Source of the DNA: Baylisascaris procyonis
Lineage: Eukaryota > Nematoda > Chromadorea > Rhabditida > Ascarididae
Reading direction: 5' to 3'
Length of the DNA stretch: 64,000 bases
Assembly: GCA_037389465.1 (NCBI GenBank)
Contig: JAZARR010000229.1
Coordinates: forward strand, 1,029,501 to 1,093,500
This document shows, one piece after another, positions 13,567 to 27,500 of the stretch (the stretch's first letter is position 1; each line of letters starts with the position of its first letter). A program made the position numbers and the translations under genes. Under the pieces are notes generated by a model, which saw nothing but the letters and a program-made list of their open reading frames with translations, was not told the origin of the DNA and ran no database searches.

Positions 13567-16500
13567 ATGACACGAAGACCTGTGCAGGTCGGCGATGAGT
13601 ACAAAATTTTGTTAAGAACCCTCAATCCGCATATTACATGCCCAATTTGCAAAGGGTAAGTTATATTTCTAACTGATTTGACGTGACTTGAAAATTCCTT
13701 GTAATGGTGATTTCTTATTTCTAACTTAGATTTCTGCTAATATTTTTCACCTACAAGCCTCTTGTAATGTTCGAGAAGTCCAGTCTATAAGCTTAATTTT
13801 GAATCAGAAAGTATTTTTGTTGACCGTCTGGGGAAAAGTGTTTTAAGTTCATACGTGAAGAAGGATAGAATAATTGCCTATTCTAGTTGGAAAAATGCCG
13901 AAAATTAGTAGACCACCGTCGATTCTACACTCTGCGTTTAATCCCGAGTTAAATCATAGCATATGGAGGATGGGTCAAACTATTCCAGATCTCGGTCAAG
14001 CGGCCACCTTTTTGCGTATTCTTGGCCATAACCGGACCTGAATTTAACCTATCTTCATATGGTTAAGGGCAAAGCTTAGTATTGTCTGTGGCTATAGTAG
14101 AGGTATGAATTGATCACAGTGTAGCCACGTGCTCTGAAGTTATTTCTACTTTACTTTCCTTTGGTTATATTTGTTTTCGATTAATGCCGCTTATACTCGT
14201 AGCTCTCATTTGGCTCTTATTCAAATAATTTAAAAGCGAATGATTCAAAACGATTTTTCGGAGGTTATTCAATTAGTTGTTTTCATAATGTTGAGACAAT
14301 TCCAAGTGTAACAGATATTTGCAGATATTTCATCGAGGCAACAACAGTGATCGAATGTCTTCACACATTCTGCAAGTCATGCTTGCTGAAACATTTTGAA
14401 AACGAAAGCAATTGCTGTCCTAAATGTAACGGTCTCATACATCAGGTTTCCTTTTTCACTCATTATTTCGAGTTATTGCAAGTATCACAATAGTTCATCA
14501 TTTGAGAGTATTTCCTTCGAAACATTCACCCTTTGCTCAGACATCAGTGTACTTCCCAGTGCGCACAACTGTGCATGGTCATGGTTTTTTTATTACCGCG
14601 GTACGTGAAATATTCTTTAACGCTTGATAAGAGGGTAATTATAAGAAGCACAGCACTGTGCTTTTTATTTCTAATTATTGGGTATTAATAGATGAGCTAC
14701 AGGGTTTCTGAAATATTAGTAGCTATCCTGAACGTCTAGATTGGCTGCTTCCAGTATCGAGGCGGTATAGACTGCCGTAAGAGGAACAATGTTACGTTGC
14801 ATTGCAAATGGGGCAATCGGGAAAGGTGATTATGTTTGAGGCGTTCGTGTTAAGTGGAACCACATGACTGATACTTGCAATAGACATCATTTTATCCCTT
14901 TCATAATTATAAACGCAACACACCGTAAATATTCGTCATGAAACACAAGTCCGCTTAAATGTCTGTAGGTGGCGTAACGTCTGGTGTAATTTTTTATGAA
15001 TTGGTGAACATGAACGTGTATAGGTTGGCACTGCTGTTGCAACGCTAACTGCAAGTATGCGGTACTGTCAGCACAGATAGCTGTGCTCTCATAATACCTT
15101 CTAAAGTCTAGCGATATTTGGGTGCGTCACTTCCGCCATTCTTTCCGTTTCCTTCTTGCTCTCGTTATTTCATTTTCCATAGCATCGAAACTATAGCTTT
15201 TACTTCGTTTACTAAATGCTTAAATATCTGTGATTTATTTATTAATAGGATTGATGCAATAATAGGTGTAATGTTTCTTCCCAGTGAAATAGTTTGCAGA
15301 GTCATCCTTCACACTATGTGAGCTTCGACCGAACAATGCAAGAACTTGTGTACAAATTGGTTCCCGGTCTGCAGGCTCGAGAAGAGGAATATCGCAATGC
15401 GTTTGCTAAACTCTGCAAGAAGGAACATGTTGATGGCGACGGTGTGGTTAAAACCGAGGAAGTTGAAGTAAGCTTTCTTTTACTTGCGTTGACAAACTGG
15501 GAAGGAATCGGATTCTTTCATCCTTCCCTCGCCTTCCCGTGCGGAGGAATACTATAAGCTGTTTTTCTGTGCGTATTTGAAAAATCTCATGAAGGCTGTG
15601 AATCTGGCATAGAGTCGAACTGGAAATCGGCATTGCGCCAAGAGAAGTCTTTGTTTTCTTTTCAGGCATCCATCATTTCAAGGAACATCTCTCGTGTCTA
15701 GGTGCTATATAGTCCCCAGGTTGGGATGAAGAAGTGTTGCTCGGGTGACGTTATTCTGACAGTAATGAGAATTACCCATTGTACTGCACTGAATTTGCAT
15801 TTTTTCTCTCTCTCTTTTTATACAAACTAGGACTGTCTGTAGTGGAGTGAGGGGAGATTGATGGTTATCCAGCATTTGGCCACTTCCTATTTGCCTTAAA
15901 TTTTCGATCTCCTCGAGGACCCACTCCTCATCCCTTACTCCGTCATCCTTCCCCGATCTCACTTGAGACATCTATCGACAACTCCCCTTTAGTCCTTTGA
16001 AGTGATGGGTTACTTCCACTCAGTTCTGTTTAAATATGTCCATATTACGCGCCTCAACGATTCGAGGAGGGCGCTAAATGGGAAGAATGCTGACCTTGTG
16101 ATCCTGCCAGTGAAGCACAGAGGGCAGAATGGCTTCTAGAATCGACGGTTATATGTGAGAAATGGTTCCGATGAGGTGTGACAATTTTGTCCCACTACTT
16201 ATCGACTTCAAATGGAAGGGGTAATCGAAAGGGGCATTGTTTTGCGTTGGCTAAATTAGAGTAACAAAGCAAGCTTGAAAAATCTAACCGTCACACTGAA
16301 TCACGTCAGATCCTGCCACATTCTCGGGGTGACGAGAATGCAAACTGCAATTTTGAAGCTTCATAGTTAATTTTCTTCCATTTTTATGAAGGGATTTGGT
16401 TTAATTAGAGATATGTGCCAATAGCCGCCCTCTTCAATCCTTTCATCGAATGGCCAAATTGAAAACTGTTCAAAATATTTTTGGGCATATTCCTTAGTAA

Positions 16501-17686
16501 TTTTCTACCGAATTTAAAAAGAAACTTATGCAGCCATTTTCCTTTCCCGCTAAGGAGATGAGGAATTCCGTGCAGTACTGCCTTTGCGAACATCTGGAAA
16601 TTTGAAAAAAAAATCAAAAAATGCATGAAAAACGATAGAGGACGGCGTGTAGCATCATATGCGAAGTTACGTTTAAAAGTTCTACAGACGCATTTTGGCG
16701 TTATTCTTGCAGAATGATTGAAGGTCGCTTAAAACGTTTTATATATATTGGGAATGGTGGAGTGAAGGATTTGATGGCAGTGGTATCAGCAAAGACTATG
16801 GCCGGAGTTAACGTTGATGAGATAACTCTGATTATTACTGCATAACGATTGATAGCATATGAATGAACCAGTAGAAAGGTGATCTGATTTTGTATTTTTG
16901 GGTGGTGGACAGTTCTGGATTGTGGATGGAGAGGGGGATAAGATTTCATCGAGCTTTTGCTTAAATCTGCGTGCCTTCTAAGCACTGAATTTTAGTTCTC
17001 ATGGAAAACATTGACAGAATCATTCGGCAAAGTTTAAAAGTGTTGAATAATCGTTGAGTTAAGGGCAGCCCCGAGAAAAAGGAATGTAAAGGTGATGTGA
17101 TGAAGATCCATCATCGTGCCGACGAGCAACTTGTTGTGGAATTATGCACCGACAAACTCTCTAAATTCGACAACATACCTCTGCCAATTGTGCGACTCTC
17201 TGGTTTGTTTTTGTACTTTCAATTAAATCTGAACAATTTCAGACGTCGACGGTTTGTCTTTTGCTAGATTATCTTGCTGAAATCGTCCGATTGCTTCTTC
17301 CCAATATTCTTGAGCGTTCTGTTTTTCCTCTTCCCCGACTCGCAGTTACTAAAGTAAAGTACTATTTCAGTAATAGGAATCACATGCAGACACTATTGTT
17401 GCCTAATTTAGACTCACTTATGAGTTCGACAGTTTTGTCCGGCAATTAAAATTTCCTTCTCAAGTCGAGAGTTATTTCAGCAATGGCGACCGTAAATACG
17501 ATAAAGCGATACTTAGCGTTGGTGCTGTTCGGCGATGCGAGTCGATACAACGAATTGGACGTCTTCTGCAATAATGAACTGATGGGACGCGATTTCTCGA
17601 TGAAATTTATTGAGAAGACTCGCTGGCGAAATAAACCCAAAGATACACCCATCCAACTCATCTTCAGAAAACATATCGATTTCTAG
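13567..17686 (+). CDS. mig-32: Polycomb group RING finger protein, PCGF3/5 type (MIG-32-like)
   Basis: This is a core partner of RING1-type E3 ligases in Polycomb repressive complex 1, which monoubiquitylates histone H2A. Exons: 13567-13655, 14325-14445, 15300-15467, 17064-17202, 17481-17686; total 240 aa, close to the 242 aa of human PCGF3. The C3HC4 RING uses C25, C28, C41, H43, C46, C49, C61 and C64, with the signature [18 protein letters not shown]. It is followed by the family linker [16 protein letters not shown] (residues 80-95). A C-terminal RAWUL domain spans about 145-240, with [20 protein letters not shown] and KTRWRNK, and it resembles PCGF3/5 more than BMI1. The DEQ motif at 146-148 also matches that group. 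The fourth exon's start (after GTTAAG at 17063) is the weakest boundary, and a further small exon between 15468 and 17063 cannot be excluded. The symbol is given as the presumed C. elegans orthologue. Confidence 0.9.
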
Positions 17687-20600
17687 TCAACTTTTATATC
17701 GTTCGTTTTGAAGGACGGCCGGCTATCGGGTTTTAGCAGCCGAGAAATGCGGAACGATCGAGATTTTCAATTGCTTTTTGGCTGGAAAGGCTAAAAAGAA
17801 GGGTAAAGGGAAAATAAGTGCACAAATTTAAAGAATGTTCTCTACGTTACATCGCGGCGATCTCCACATTGCTGGACATTGCCCACATGTGTTGCAAAAA
17901 GCAGCAGTCATCGAGGGGATTTTTCAAAATGTTTTGTTTCGTTTAGGTTTTGTTTTCGGAAGGATCTGATATCGCAAATATGAGTGTTGGGTCCACTTAG
18001 GCTTCTTTGTAATTATTTTATGCTGCACCACTTTTATTCCGCATTGACTGTTAATAGCTGTTCATTTCTGCTTTCGAGTTCTAGTAACCGATAAATTACC
18101 ATATTGGAAAGGTGGGATTGCATAGAAATGGCCAAGATGGATAGTTGGCATATACGGTTTCGATTTGTGCCCTCATCGTTGAATGTTATTGATCTTTATA
18201 TGCCGTTTCGATTAATTTGCATTGTCTCAAAGCAGCATTTGTCACAGTTACATTTGAGAACGAAGATTCGATGTTATAAACTAAACATTCAACCGATATT
18301 AATGTGTGAAGTTAAGTGAAAAAAAAGGAAATGTCTTGTGCAATCATATTAAATTGAACTCATGAATGCATCCACCGGAAAAGTGTGCATTCAGAAAGAA
18401 ATTTCTCGAAGGTAAATGTAAATTGTTTCACCGATATTCCGCATTTTTTCCATTTAAGATAATTTCAATTATTTTTTACATTTCGATCTATAATTTTTTC
18501 TCTTCTATAACCCCAAAAAAAGTTGTGAATTTCATAAAAGAATCTCATTCCGAATGCTCCCCATATTATTATTGTTATTTTTGGTTTTTGATTATTTGGA
18601 TCGTATTTTGTTTGCTTTATGTGTATTTGATACTTTTTTGCATATTTTTATCATCAATGTTCAATATATATTGTATCAATTTATAATTACAAAATGAACT
18701 AAGTTTGTTATTTGCATAATTGCTTCAGATTTAATGAACATTTTCCATTTTTTGAATGTAAAAAAAAATTTTATGGATTTGGACTTTATTCAGTGTCTCG
18801 TCGAAAAGAGTGTTCTTATCTACTGATAAGGCACAAGCGATCTATTGATTGCGAGTGATAAGCATTTTTTAATCATCTGAGTGATTTAATAGACCAAATA
18901 TTTCACTAATTAGATTCCATTAGTAATAAGGTTTCACATTTTTGGGAAAGTATTTATATTGATATGATGTAATATCAAAGCATTAAGCTGTTGTTTTAAG
19001 TGGTCGAGTGCAATTACGAATCTCAATACGTGATGTTTGCACTAAATGACATTTATACCCTTTATATGCGATCATATTTGTTCTCTATTTTAAGTCTTTA
19101 TACCGAAATTAAATTTTCTCACTTTATTTTGATGATTGTTTCATATGAAACTGTACTCAGCGGCTAGTCGAATGACTTATCTATACATTGCACGTCACAT
19201 TGTTTTTATGGCCTCTAAAGATTGCTGTGGTGTCTTTTCTAGCGATTTTATGTCTGTATGTGTCTGTCTGTTCGTCTGATACTTTCACCTTGGCAGCTCT
19301 TAAATCTCACTTGCGAAAGTTGGTGCATATAACTTATTATAGTATGAGGAATCTGTTATGCTCTCATCCGGACTGATCGATAGCTTTGAATGGAATTTAA
19401 GATATTTGAAGGTGTCAAAAAAACTTTTGCACAAGTCCTTTTTAGAAGAGTTGTATAGGCGGGTTGATGAGTTAAAATGACAAAGTATTTTAATGTATAT
19501 TTTATTGTCTGTTGATAATTTATGGAAGTGATGGCAAAGAAAGTGAAATGCAAAAGCATAGATCGTGCCAGCTAATATGGGACGTTTGTTCGTTTGATTT
19601 TCATGCAATGTCTCTTGTGGTATCAACAATCCATCTCCCTAAGAAACGAAATGTGGAGTGACAGAGGATGCCCATAGGACTCTCATCGAGTTTTACACGA
19701 TCAGTACTTGCAGAGCTTGGACGCAGACGTGATACGGTGTCTGAATCAAGCACTGTTACGCCCTCCCTCTCCATTCCAGCTTCCTTCTCAGCAGATGACT
19801 GCATTAGCAACGTCAAATATTGAGTCAAGGCCAGTAATATAGTGGGTTTTCCCGATGGGCTTATGTTTGGAGAAGTGAGTATTATAGTATCAAGATGAAG
19901 TATATTAGAGGTTTGCATGAAGGATGTTGTTTATGGAATTATGAGGTGAGCAGTGATCTTTTCAAGCATTACTAATCCTGCTTTAATAGCGTTTGGCCAA
20001 TTACCACCGGTGTCGTTGAGTGGACTGTGATGTTGCCTATGGTTAACGAAGAGGCAGTTGATGGCTCAAGGACATCTGCTGCATTCGAAGGGATCAGTGA
20101 AGCAACACATGGTAGGTCTATATCCTATCATCTATAAATGTTTACCAGTGAACGATTATATCGGAATTGCAGAAGCAGATTCCGATGGCGCACCTCTGCC
20201 CTTTCACTAGTTTATTGCTTTATTTATTTTATTTTTCATTATTTCGTTTATAATTCCATCCCACGATTATATATCCAATTTCATAGAAAGTCGCGAGTTT
20301 TTGAATTCTCAAACAATGATTAAATCTTCCGGGAACGACCTCATGTTCCGGTATCACTCTTTATTGAGAAGTACGTTCTTTCAAAACTTGCTCTTCAAGC
20401 TACTTTGTATCGTGAATTATGAAGTGGACGTTGTGTGGAATCAGTATCAGTGACGTTATATACACTGATCGTTGACCTTTGATCCATTGCGATGGGCGTT
20501 TCGTTATCGGTCTATGGATATGTGCTTGCGTCTTCTTGTAACTTGGATATGAATTGATGTAACTTTCATAATGGGATGATGTGCTGAACTCGGCTCATTT

Positions 20601-21527
20601 GGGATTTATTCGATGATCACTTTTGAATAGTGGCGAATAATCCTTAATTCATTGTTGTTTTATAGTGTAATTGCTTCATTCAATGAACAAATTGTATATG
20701 CGGGTAGTTACTTAAGAAAATGTGTATGATGAATTACTGCATATTCTTTTAAATATAATTTTAATCTGAAGTTAAACTGTTCTGTTGACAATATCAAGTA
20801 AAGTGGATGGAAATCCGCTCCGAAGGGCTAATTTATATATGTGGAGAAAACTCTTTGAAAAGCATTTATTATTACTTTTTATTGATAAGTTCTTTTTAAT
20901 AAATAAGTTCGAATTTCCATTAGCACAGGTAATCTGAGTCGTTGAGGCAGCTAAACTTTGTCTTAATGCGTTTTTTTTTTTTTTTTGATAATGCATTGCT
21001 GAAATGCATTCAACTCAACATATTTGCAAATAATGTGTTCTATGTGGAAGTATTATTGGCGATTACTCGCTAAATGAATTCCCATCTTATCTTTTCATTT
21101 CTATATCTTACCTCATAATTTCTGGTTTTACGATTGTTTTAATAACCGCTCAACTTTATGCAGCTATAGTGATCAGTGATAAGGTGATGAGATGAAGTTA
21201 TCAACTCGGTTTCCAGTGATAATATACAAATTTTAATAAATTTGATGACCTTTATCGTTTTCTTTTTATGTTTAAAAGAATTGAAAAGGTGAAATTTAAC
21301 AGAAGAAACGTTACGCTTTATCACAGTAAGTTATTATTGGAATATTTCTTTTCGTTAGGAATACTTTTGTGCACTCTCTTTTATGATTATTTATTTCGGA
21401 TGTTCTTGCGACTATATAGTGTGATTTGGTTAAGACAAACATCGGGCAGTGGGATTGATAGGGATATCAGTGCAGTTATGCAAATATCAAAGGAATTATG
21501 CAAATTTTTAAGCAAATATTCGGCGCA
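17687..21527. other. Intergenic DNA, with an alternative 5' exon of the next gene
   Basis: It begins with the PCGF 3' UTR and contains no gene I can support as a whole. An ORF at 18366-18686 turns into T-rich low complexity and is not convincing. A minus-strand frame at 19601-19918 (105 codons) has balanced, protein-like composition in its middle but no good splice sites or domain. A plus-strand exon candidate at 19990-20111 is listed separately. A T16 run lies at 20971-20986. Confidence 0.5.
20030..20111 (+). CDS. Candidate alternative first exon of the 28 kb gene
   Basis: After an acceptor ending TTTAATAG at 19989 comes an open frame with ATG at 20030 encoding MLPMVNEEAVDGS and 14 more residues. 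It ends at a good donor, CATG|GTAGGT, after 20111. The exon ends in phase 1, the same phase as the candidate first exon at 21528-21591. Either can therefore join the exon at 22367 without a frame change. I infer an alternative promoter or trans-splice start, but the exon could also be spurious, because no domain supports it. Confidence 0.35.
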
Positions 21528-24500
21528 ATGGATCGGACATCAGTGACACGTCCATCAACGCAAACGATGGCACCAAATCGAAACGAAAACAGTGAGTGAT
21601 CACTCATTCATAACTGCATTACCTCATCTATTTTTCTTTGAGTGACCGTTACTCTCAGGAGTGCATCAACCTAATACCTATCGTTAGAGAGTTTTGGGCT
21701 TCCCCTGTCTCTGCTTCTACCTTTATTTTATTCCTCTCCATTTCCATCTCATTCCCGGCACACAACAGGATTTTATTATCTTTTAAAATCCATCATATTG
21801 TTCTACATTTCGAAGCATTAAGTCAATTGTTAGACTTTTGATGCTGCCAGTTTTCATCCTTGTCCCCTCTATCATTCTCTATTGCGCTGTTATGTGATCT
21901 CCAACCTATGCATCCGGCAAATCTGTTAACGGCTGCTTGTTCGCGCTTTTTCATCAATTCCTGATGCAACTGGATTTCACATTTCCTTGTTTATAACCCC
22001 TTCCTTCTTCTGTATACCTTCCCTCAGATATGGCGTGTACCAAGTTCATTATTTTACGCTCAAAAAAATGCTTGAAATCTGAATCCCTAAATAACGTTTA
22101 TAGTGAGGAAAGGAAGGTTTGTATGAATATACATCCTCTCACTTATTTCCATAAAATACATCGTCCCTTTTCTAGCTGATCGAAAACACCTCCTGCTCCC
22201 CTTCATAGATGCCCAAAAAGTATTAGACTATTTCTTGTCCGTCGATAACCAAACAGTTTGCTAGCAGCAAATGGCCAACTCGCCAACTTCGATTTACACA
22301 GGCTTATAGTTGATGATTTTCAATGACTCAGATGCGCCAAAGTATATACCATCCAAAATTTTTCAGTGTGTGTAAAGAGGCAGTTGACCATAGAATCGAA
22401 TCCAAAGAATACTGATGATACACCCGATGTGTATCTCAAAGTACCTCTCAAGAGAGCCGTATGCAAAAAATTTGCCCTTGTAAGCATCTGCAAGGCTAGA
22501 GTCCTGGAATGTGGTCAAACTAGGTGAAAACCTGAGGAACTCTTTCGTTGTTTTTGTTTATGAATATATAGATGGCGATATGCTTATATATTTAAAATGT
22601 AAAGGGAGGGGAATGAAACAAAATATGGGTTGTATCCCTCTTTCTACGATTGTCGATTATGCACTTTTCAGTGTGGTGCGGATTATAGCACGTCGCACAG
22701 TGCCCTATCGTTCATCGTTGAGTGCCTGTGAGAATGGAAACGATGCCCCCGAGCTTCCTCATATGACGTTCACTAAGGAGACGCGTACGGCAAATTCGTT
22801 GCCTTATTTGGAACCAGCTGAAATGCTTGAATGTGAGACGTCTCTCTTTAAATCATCCTATGATTATATCACTTGAAAACTATCCTTTTTATTTAGCGTA
22901 TTGAAAATATTGCCCTAAACCTTCCGTTCGCCGATGCACAATATTCTCTTCTTTATTTGCAGCAGATGTAATAAACGATTATGCTGCCAGCACATCAATG
23001 GCAAGTGCTGTAATGGATGACAAGGTTCTTGCAGTTGAATCGAACAATGAAAGGCATGTGAGTCGTTTCCGGTAAATTCACATCAACAGACCAACGATAT
23101 ATCGATTGTTATTCGTAATATCGGTATTGTTTATCATTATAGGTTTGTTGAAGTGATAGCTTTTGCCTATCGTGTTCTGGTGAGTTTCAATGTGATTTAC
23201 CTTTAAAAGGATTCTTGAGGTTCAATGTGAGTTACCTTTAAAAGGATTCTTGAGTTTCAATGTGAGTTACCTTTAAAAGGATTCTTGAGTTTCAATGTGA
23301 GTTACCTTTAAAAGGATTCTTGAGTTTCAATGTGAGTTACCTTTAAAAGGATTCTTGAGTTTCAATGTGAGTTACCTTTAAAAGGATTCCTGAGTTTCAA
23401 TGTGAGTTACCTTTAAAAGGATCCTTGAGTTTCAATGTGAGTTACCTTTAAAAGGATTCTTGAGTTTCAATGTGAGTTACCTTTAAAAGGATTCTTGAGT
23501 TTCAATGTGAGTTACCTTTAAAAGGATTCTTGAGTTTCAATGTGAGTTACCTTTAAAAGGATTCTTGAGTTTCAATGTGATTTACCTTTAAAAGGATTCT
23601 TGAGTTTCAATGTGAGTTACCTTTAAAAGGATTCTTGAGTTTCAATGTGAGTTACCTTTAAAAGGATTCTTGAGTTTCAATGTGATTTACCTTTAAAAGG
23701 ATTCTTGAGTTTCAATGTGAGTTACCTTTAAAAGGATTCTTGAGTTTCAATGTGAGTTACCTTTAAAAGGATTCTTGAGTTTCAATGTGAGTTACCTTTA
23801 AAAGGATTCTTGAGTTTCAATGTGAGTTACCTTTAAAAGGATTCTTGAGTTTCAATGTGAGTTACCTTTAAAAGGATTCTTGAGTTTCAATGTGAGTTAC
23901 CTTTAAAAGGATTCTTGAGTTTCAATGTGAGTTACCTTTAAAAGGATTCTTGAGTTTCAATGTGAGTTACCTTTAAAAGGATTCTTGAGTTTCAATGTGA
24001 TTTACCTTTAAAAGGATTCTTGAGTTTCAATGTGAGTTACCTTTAAAAGGATTCTTGAGTTTCAATGTGAGTTACCTTTAAAAGGATTCTTGAGTTTCAA
24101 TGTGAGTTACCTTTAAAAGGATTCTTGAGTTTCAATGTGAGTTACCTTTAAAAGGATTCTTGAGTTTCAATGTGAGTTACCTTTAAAAGGATTCTTGAGT
24201 TTCAATGTGAGTTACCTTTAAAAGGATTCTTGAGTTTCAATGTGAGTTACCTTTAAAAGGATTCTTGAGTTTCAATGTGAGTTACCTTTAAAAGGATTCT
24301 TGAGTTTCAATGTGAGTTACCTTTAAAAGGATTCTTGAGTTTCAATGTGAGTTACCTTTAAAAGGATTCTTGAGTTTCAATGTGATTTACCTTTAAAAGG
24401 ATTCTTGAGTTTCAATGTGAGTTACCTTTAAAAGGATTCTTGAGTTTCAATGTGAGTTACCTTTAAAAGGATTCTTGAGTTTCAATGTGAGTTACCTTTA

Positions 24501-27500
24501 AAAGGATTCTTGAGTTTCAATGTGAGTTACCTTTAAAAGGATTCTTGAGTTTCAATGTGAGTTACCTTTAAAAGGATTCTTGAGTTTCAATGTGAGTTAC
24601 CTTTAAAAGGATTCTTGAGTTTCAATGTGAGTTACCTTTAAAAGGATTCTTGAGTTTCAATGTGAGTTACCTTTAAAAGGATTCTTGAGTTTCAATGTGA
24701 GTTACCTTTAAAAGGATTCTTGAGTTTCAATGTGAGTTACCTTTAAAAGGATTCTTGAGTTTCAATGTGAGTTACCTTTAAAAGGATTCTTGAGTTTCAA
24801 TGTCAGTTACCTTTAAAAGGATTCTTGAGTTTCAATGTGATTTACCTTTAAAAGGATTCTTGAGTTTCAATGTGAGTTACCTTTAAAAGGATTCTTGAGT
24901 TTCAATGTGAGTTACCTTTAAAAGGATTCTTGAGTTTCAATGTGAGTTACCTTTAAAAGGATTCTTGAGTTTCAATGTGAGTTACCTTTAAAAGGATTCT
25001 TGAGTTTCAATGTGAGTTACCTTTAAAAGGATTCTTGAGTTTCAATGTGAGTTACCTTTAAAAGGATTCTTGAGTTTCAATGTGATTTACCTTTAAAAGG
25101 ATTCTTGAGGTTCAATGTGAGTTACCTTTAAAAGGATTCTTGAGTTTCAATGTGAGTTACCTTTAAAAGGATTCTTGAGTTTCAATGTGAGTTACCTTTA
25201 AAAGGATTCTTGAGTTTCAATGTGAGTTACCTTTAAAAGGATTCTTGAGTTTCAATGTGAGTTACCTTTTAAAGGATTCTTGAGTTTCAATGTGATTTAC
25301 CTTTAAAAGGATTCTTGAGTTTCAGTGTGAGTTACCTTTAAAAGGATTCTTGAGTTTCAATGTGAGTTACCTTTAAAAGGATTCTTGAGTTTCAATGTGA
25401 GTTACCTTTAAAAGGATTCTTGAGTTTCAATGTGAGTTACCTTTAAAAGGATTCTTGAGTTTCAATGTGAGTTACCTTTAAAAGGATTCTTGAGTTTCAA
25501 TGTGAGTTACCTTTAAAAGGATTCTTGAGTTTCAATGTCAGTTACCTTTAAAAGGATTCTTGAGTTTCAATGTGAGTTACCTTTAAAAGGATTCTTGAGT
25601 TTCAGTGTGAGTTACCTTTAAAAGGATTCTTGAGTTTCAGTGTGAGTTACCTTTAAAAGGATTCTTGAGTTTCAATGTGATTTACCTTTAAAAGGATTCT
25701 TGAGTTTCAGTGTGAGTTACCTTTAAAAGGATTCTTGAGTTTCAATGTGAGTTACCTTTAAAAGGATTCTTGAGTTTCAATGTGAGTTACCTTTAAAAGG
25801 ATTCTTGAGTTTCAATGTGAGTTACCTTTAAAAGGATTCTTGAGTTTCAATGTGAGTTACCTTTAAAAGGATTCTTGAGTTTCAATGTGAGTTACCTTTA
25901 AAAGGATTCTTGAGTTTCAATGTGAGTTACCTTTAAAAGGATTCTTGAGTTTCAATGTGATTTACCTTTAAAAGGATTCTTGAGTTTCAATGTGAGTTAC
26001 CTTTAAAAGGATTCTTGAGTTTCAATGTGAGTTACCTTTAAAAGGATTCTTGAGTTTCAATGTGAGTTACCTTTAAAAGGATTCTTGAGTTTCAATGTGA
26101 GTTACCTTTAAAAGGATTCTTGAGTTTCAATGTGAGTTACCTTTAAAAGGATTCTTGAGTTTCAATGTGAGTTACCTTTAAAAGGATTCTTGAGTTTCAA
26201 TGTCAGTTACCTTTAAAAGGATTCTTGAGTTTCAATGTGAGTTACCTTTAAAAGAATTCTTGAGTTTCAGTGTGAGTTACCTTTAAAAGGATTCTTGAGT
26301 TTCAATGTGATTTACCTTTAAAAGGATTCTTGAGTTTCAGTGTGAGTTACCTTTAAAAGGATTCTTGAGTTTCAGTGTGAGTTACCTTTAAAAGGATTCT
26401 TGAGTTTCAATGTGATTTACCTTTAAAAGGATTCTTGAGTTTCAGTGTGAGTTACCTTTAAAAGGATTCTTGAGTTTCAATGTGATTTACCTTTAAAAGG
26501 ATTCTTGAGTTTCAATGTGAGTTACCTTTAAAAGGATTCTTGAGTTTCAATGTGAGTTACCTTTAAAAGGATTCTTGAGTTTCAATGTGAGTTACCTTTA
26601 AAAGGATTCTTGAGTTTCAATGTGAGTTACCTTTAAAAGGATTCTTGAGTTTCAATGTGAGTTACCTTTAAAAGGATTCTTGAGTTTCAATGTGAGTTAC
26701 CTTTAAAAGGATTCTTGAGTTTCAATGTGAGTTACCTTTAAAAGGATTCTTGAGTTTCAATGTGAGTTACCTTTAAAAGGATTCTTGAGTTTCAATGTGA
26801 GTTACCTTTAAAAGGATTCTTGAGTTTCAGTGTGAGTTACCTTTAAAAGGATTCTTGAGTTTCAATGTGATTTACCTTTAAAAGGATTCTTGAGTTTCAG
26901 TGTGAGTTACCTTTAAAAGGATTCTTGAGTTTCAATGTGAGTTACCTTTAAAAGGATTCTTGAGTTTCAATGTGAGTTACCTTTAAAAGGATTCTTGAGT
27001 TTCAATGTGAGTTACCTTTAAAAGGATTCTTGAGTTTCAATGTGATTTACCTTTAAAAGGATTCTTGAGGTTCAATGTGAGTTACCTTTAAAAGGATTCT
27101 ATCAGGTGTATGTGTTATATGCGCAATTAAGCATACAAAGAAGCTTAGGTAAGATGAACAGATAAAACAGTTCGGCTAATTGTGGTTCCGGAAAATGCAA
27201 CTGTAGATACGCCGAGGTGATGATACAATTTGAATTGCCTTCATCTCTTTATTTCTCCTCTATATTTAAAGGGATCGTTTTAAGTAATGCGATTGTGGCC
27301 TGAATTTAATAACTATCAACTTTTATCAAAATCTTCGAAACAGACAAATATCTTCGAAGTGCAAAAATCATTAAGCGATGTATACACATCAAGCTAGTCA
27401 ATTTTCTTGCGGCTATCTGCTTTATTCTTCTTATTCAGTGATTAAGTTCCATATTTACCTTCGTTTATTGATGAATATTTTAGATTCTTGCTCACCAGTT

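Noticed and set aside
23181..27100. CRISPR array or coding repeat
   Set aside because: Units are contiguous with no spacers, the host is a nematode, and a 35-base period shifts frame at each unit.
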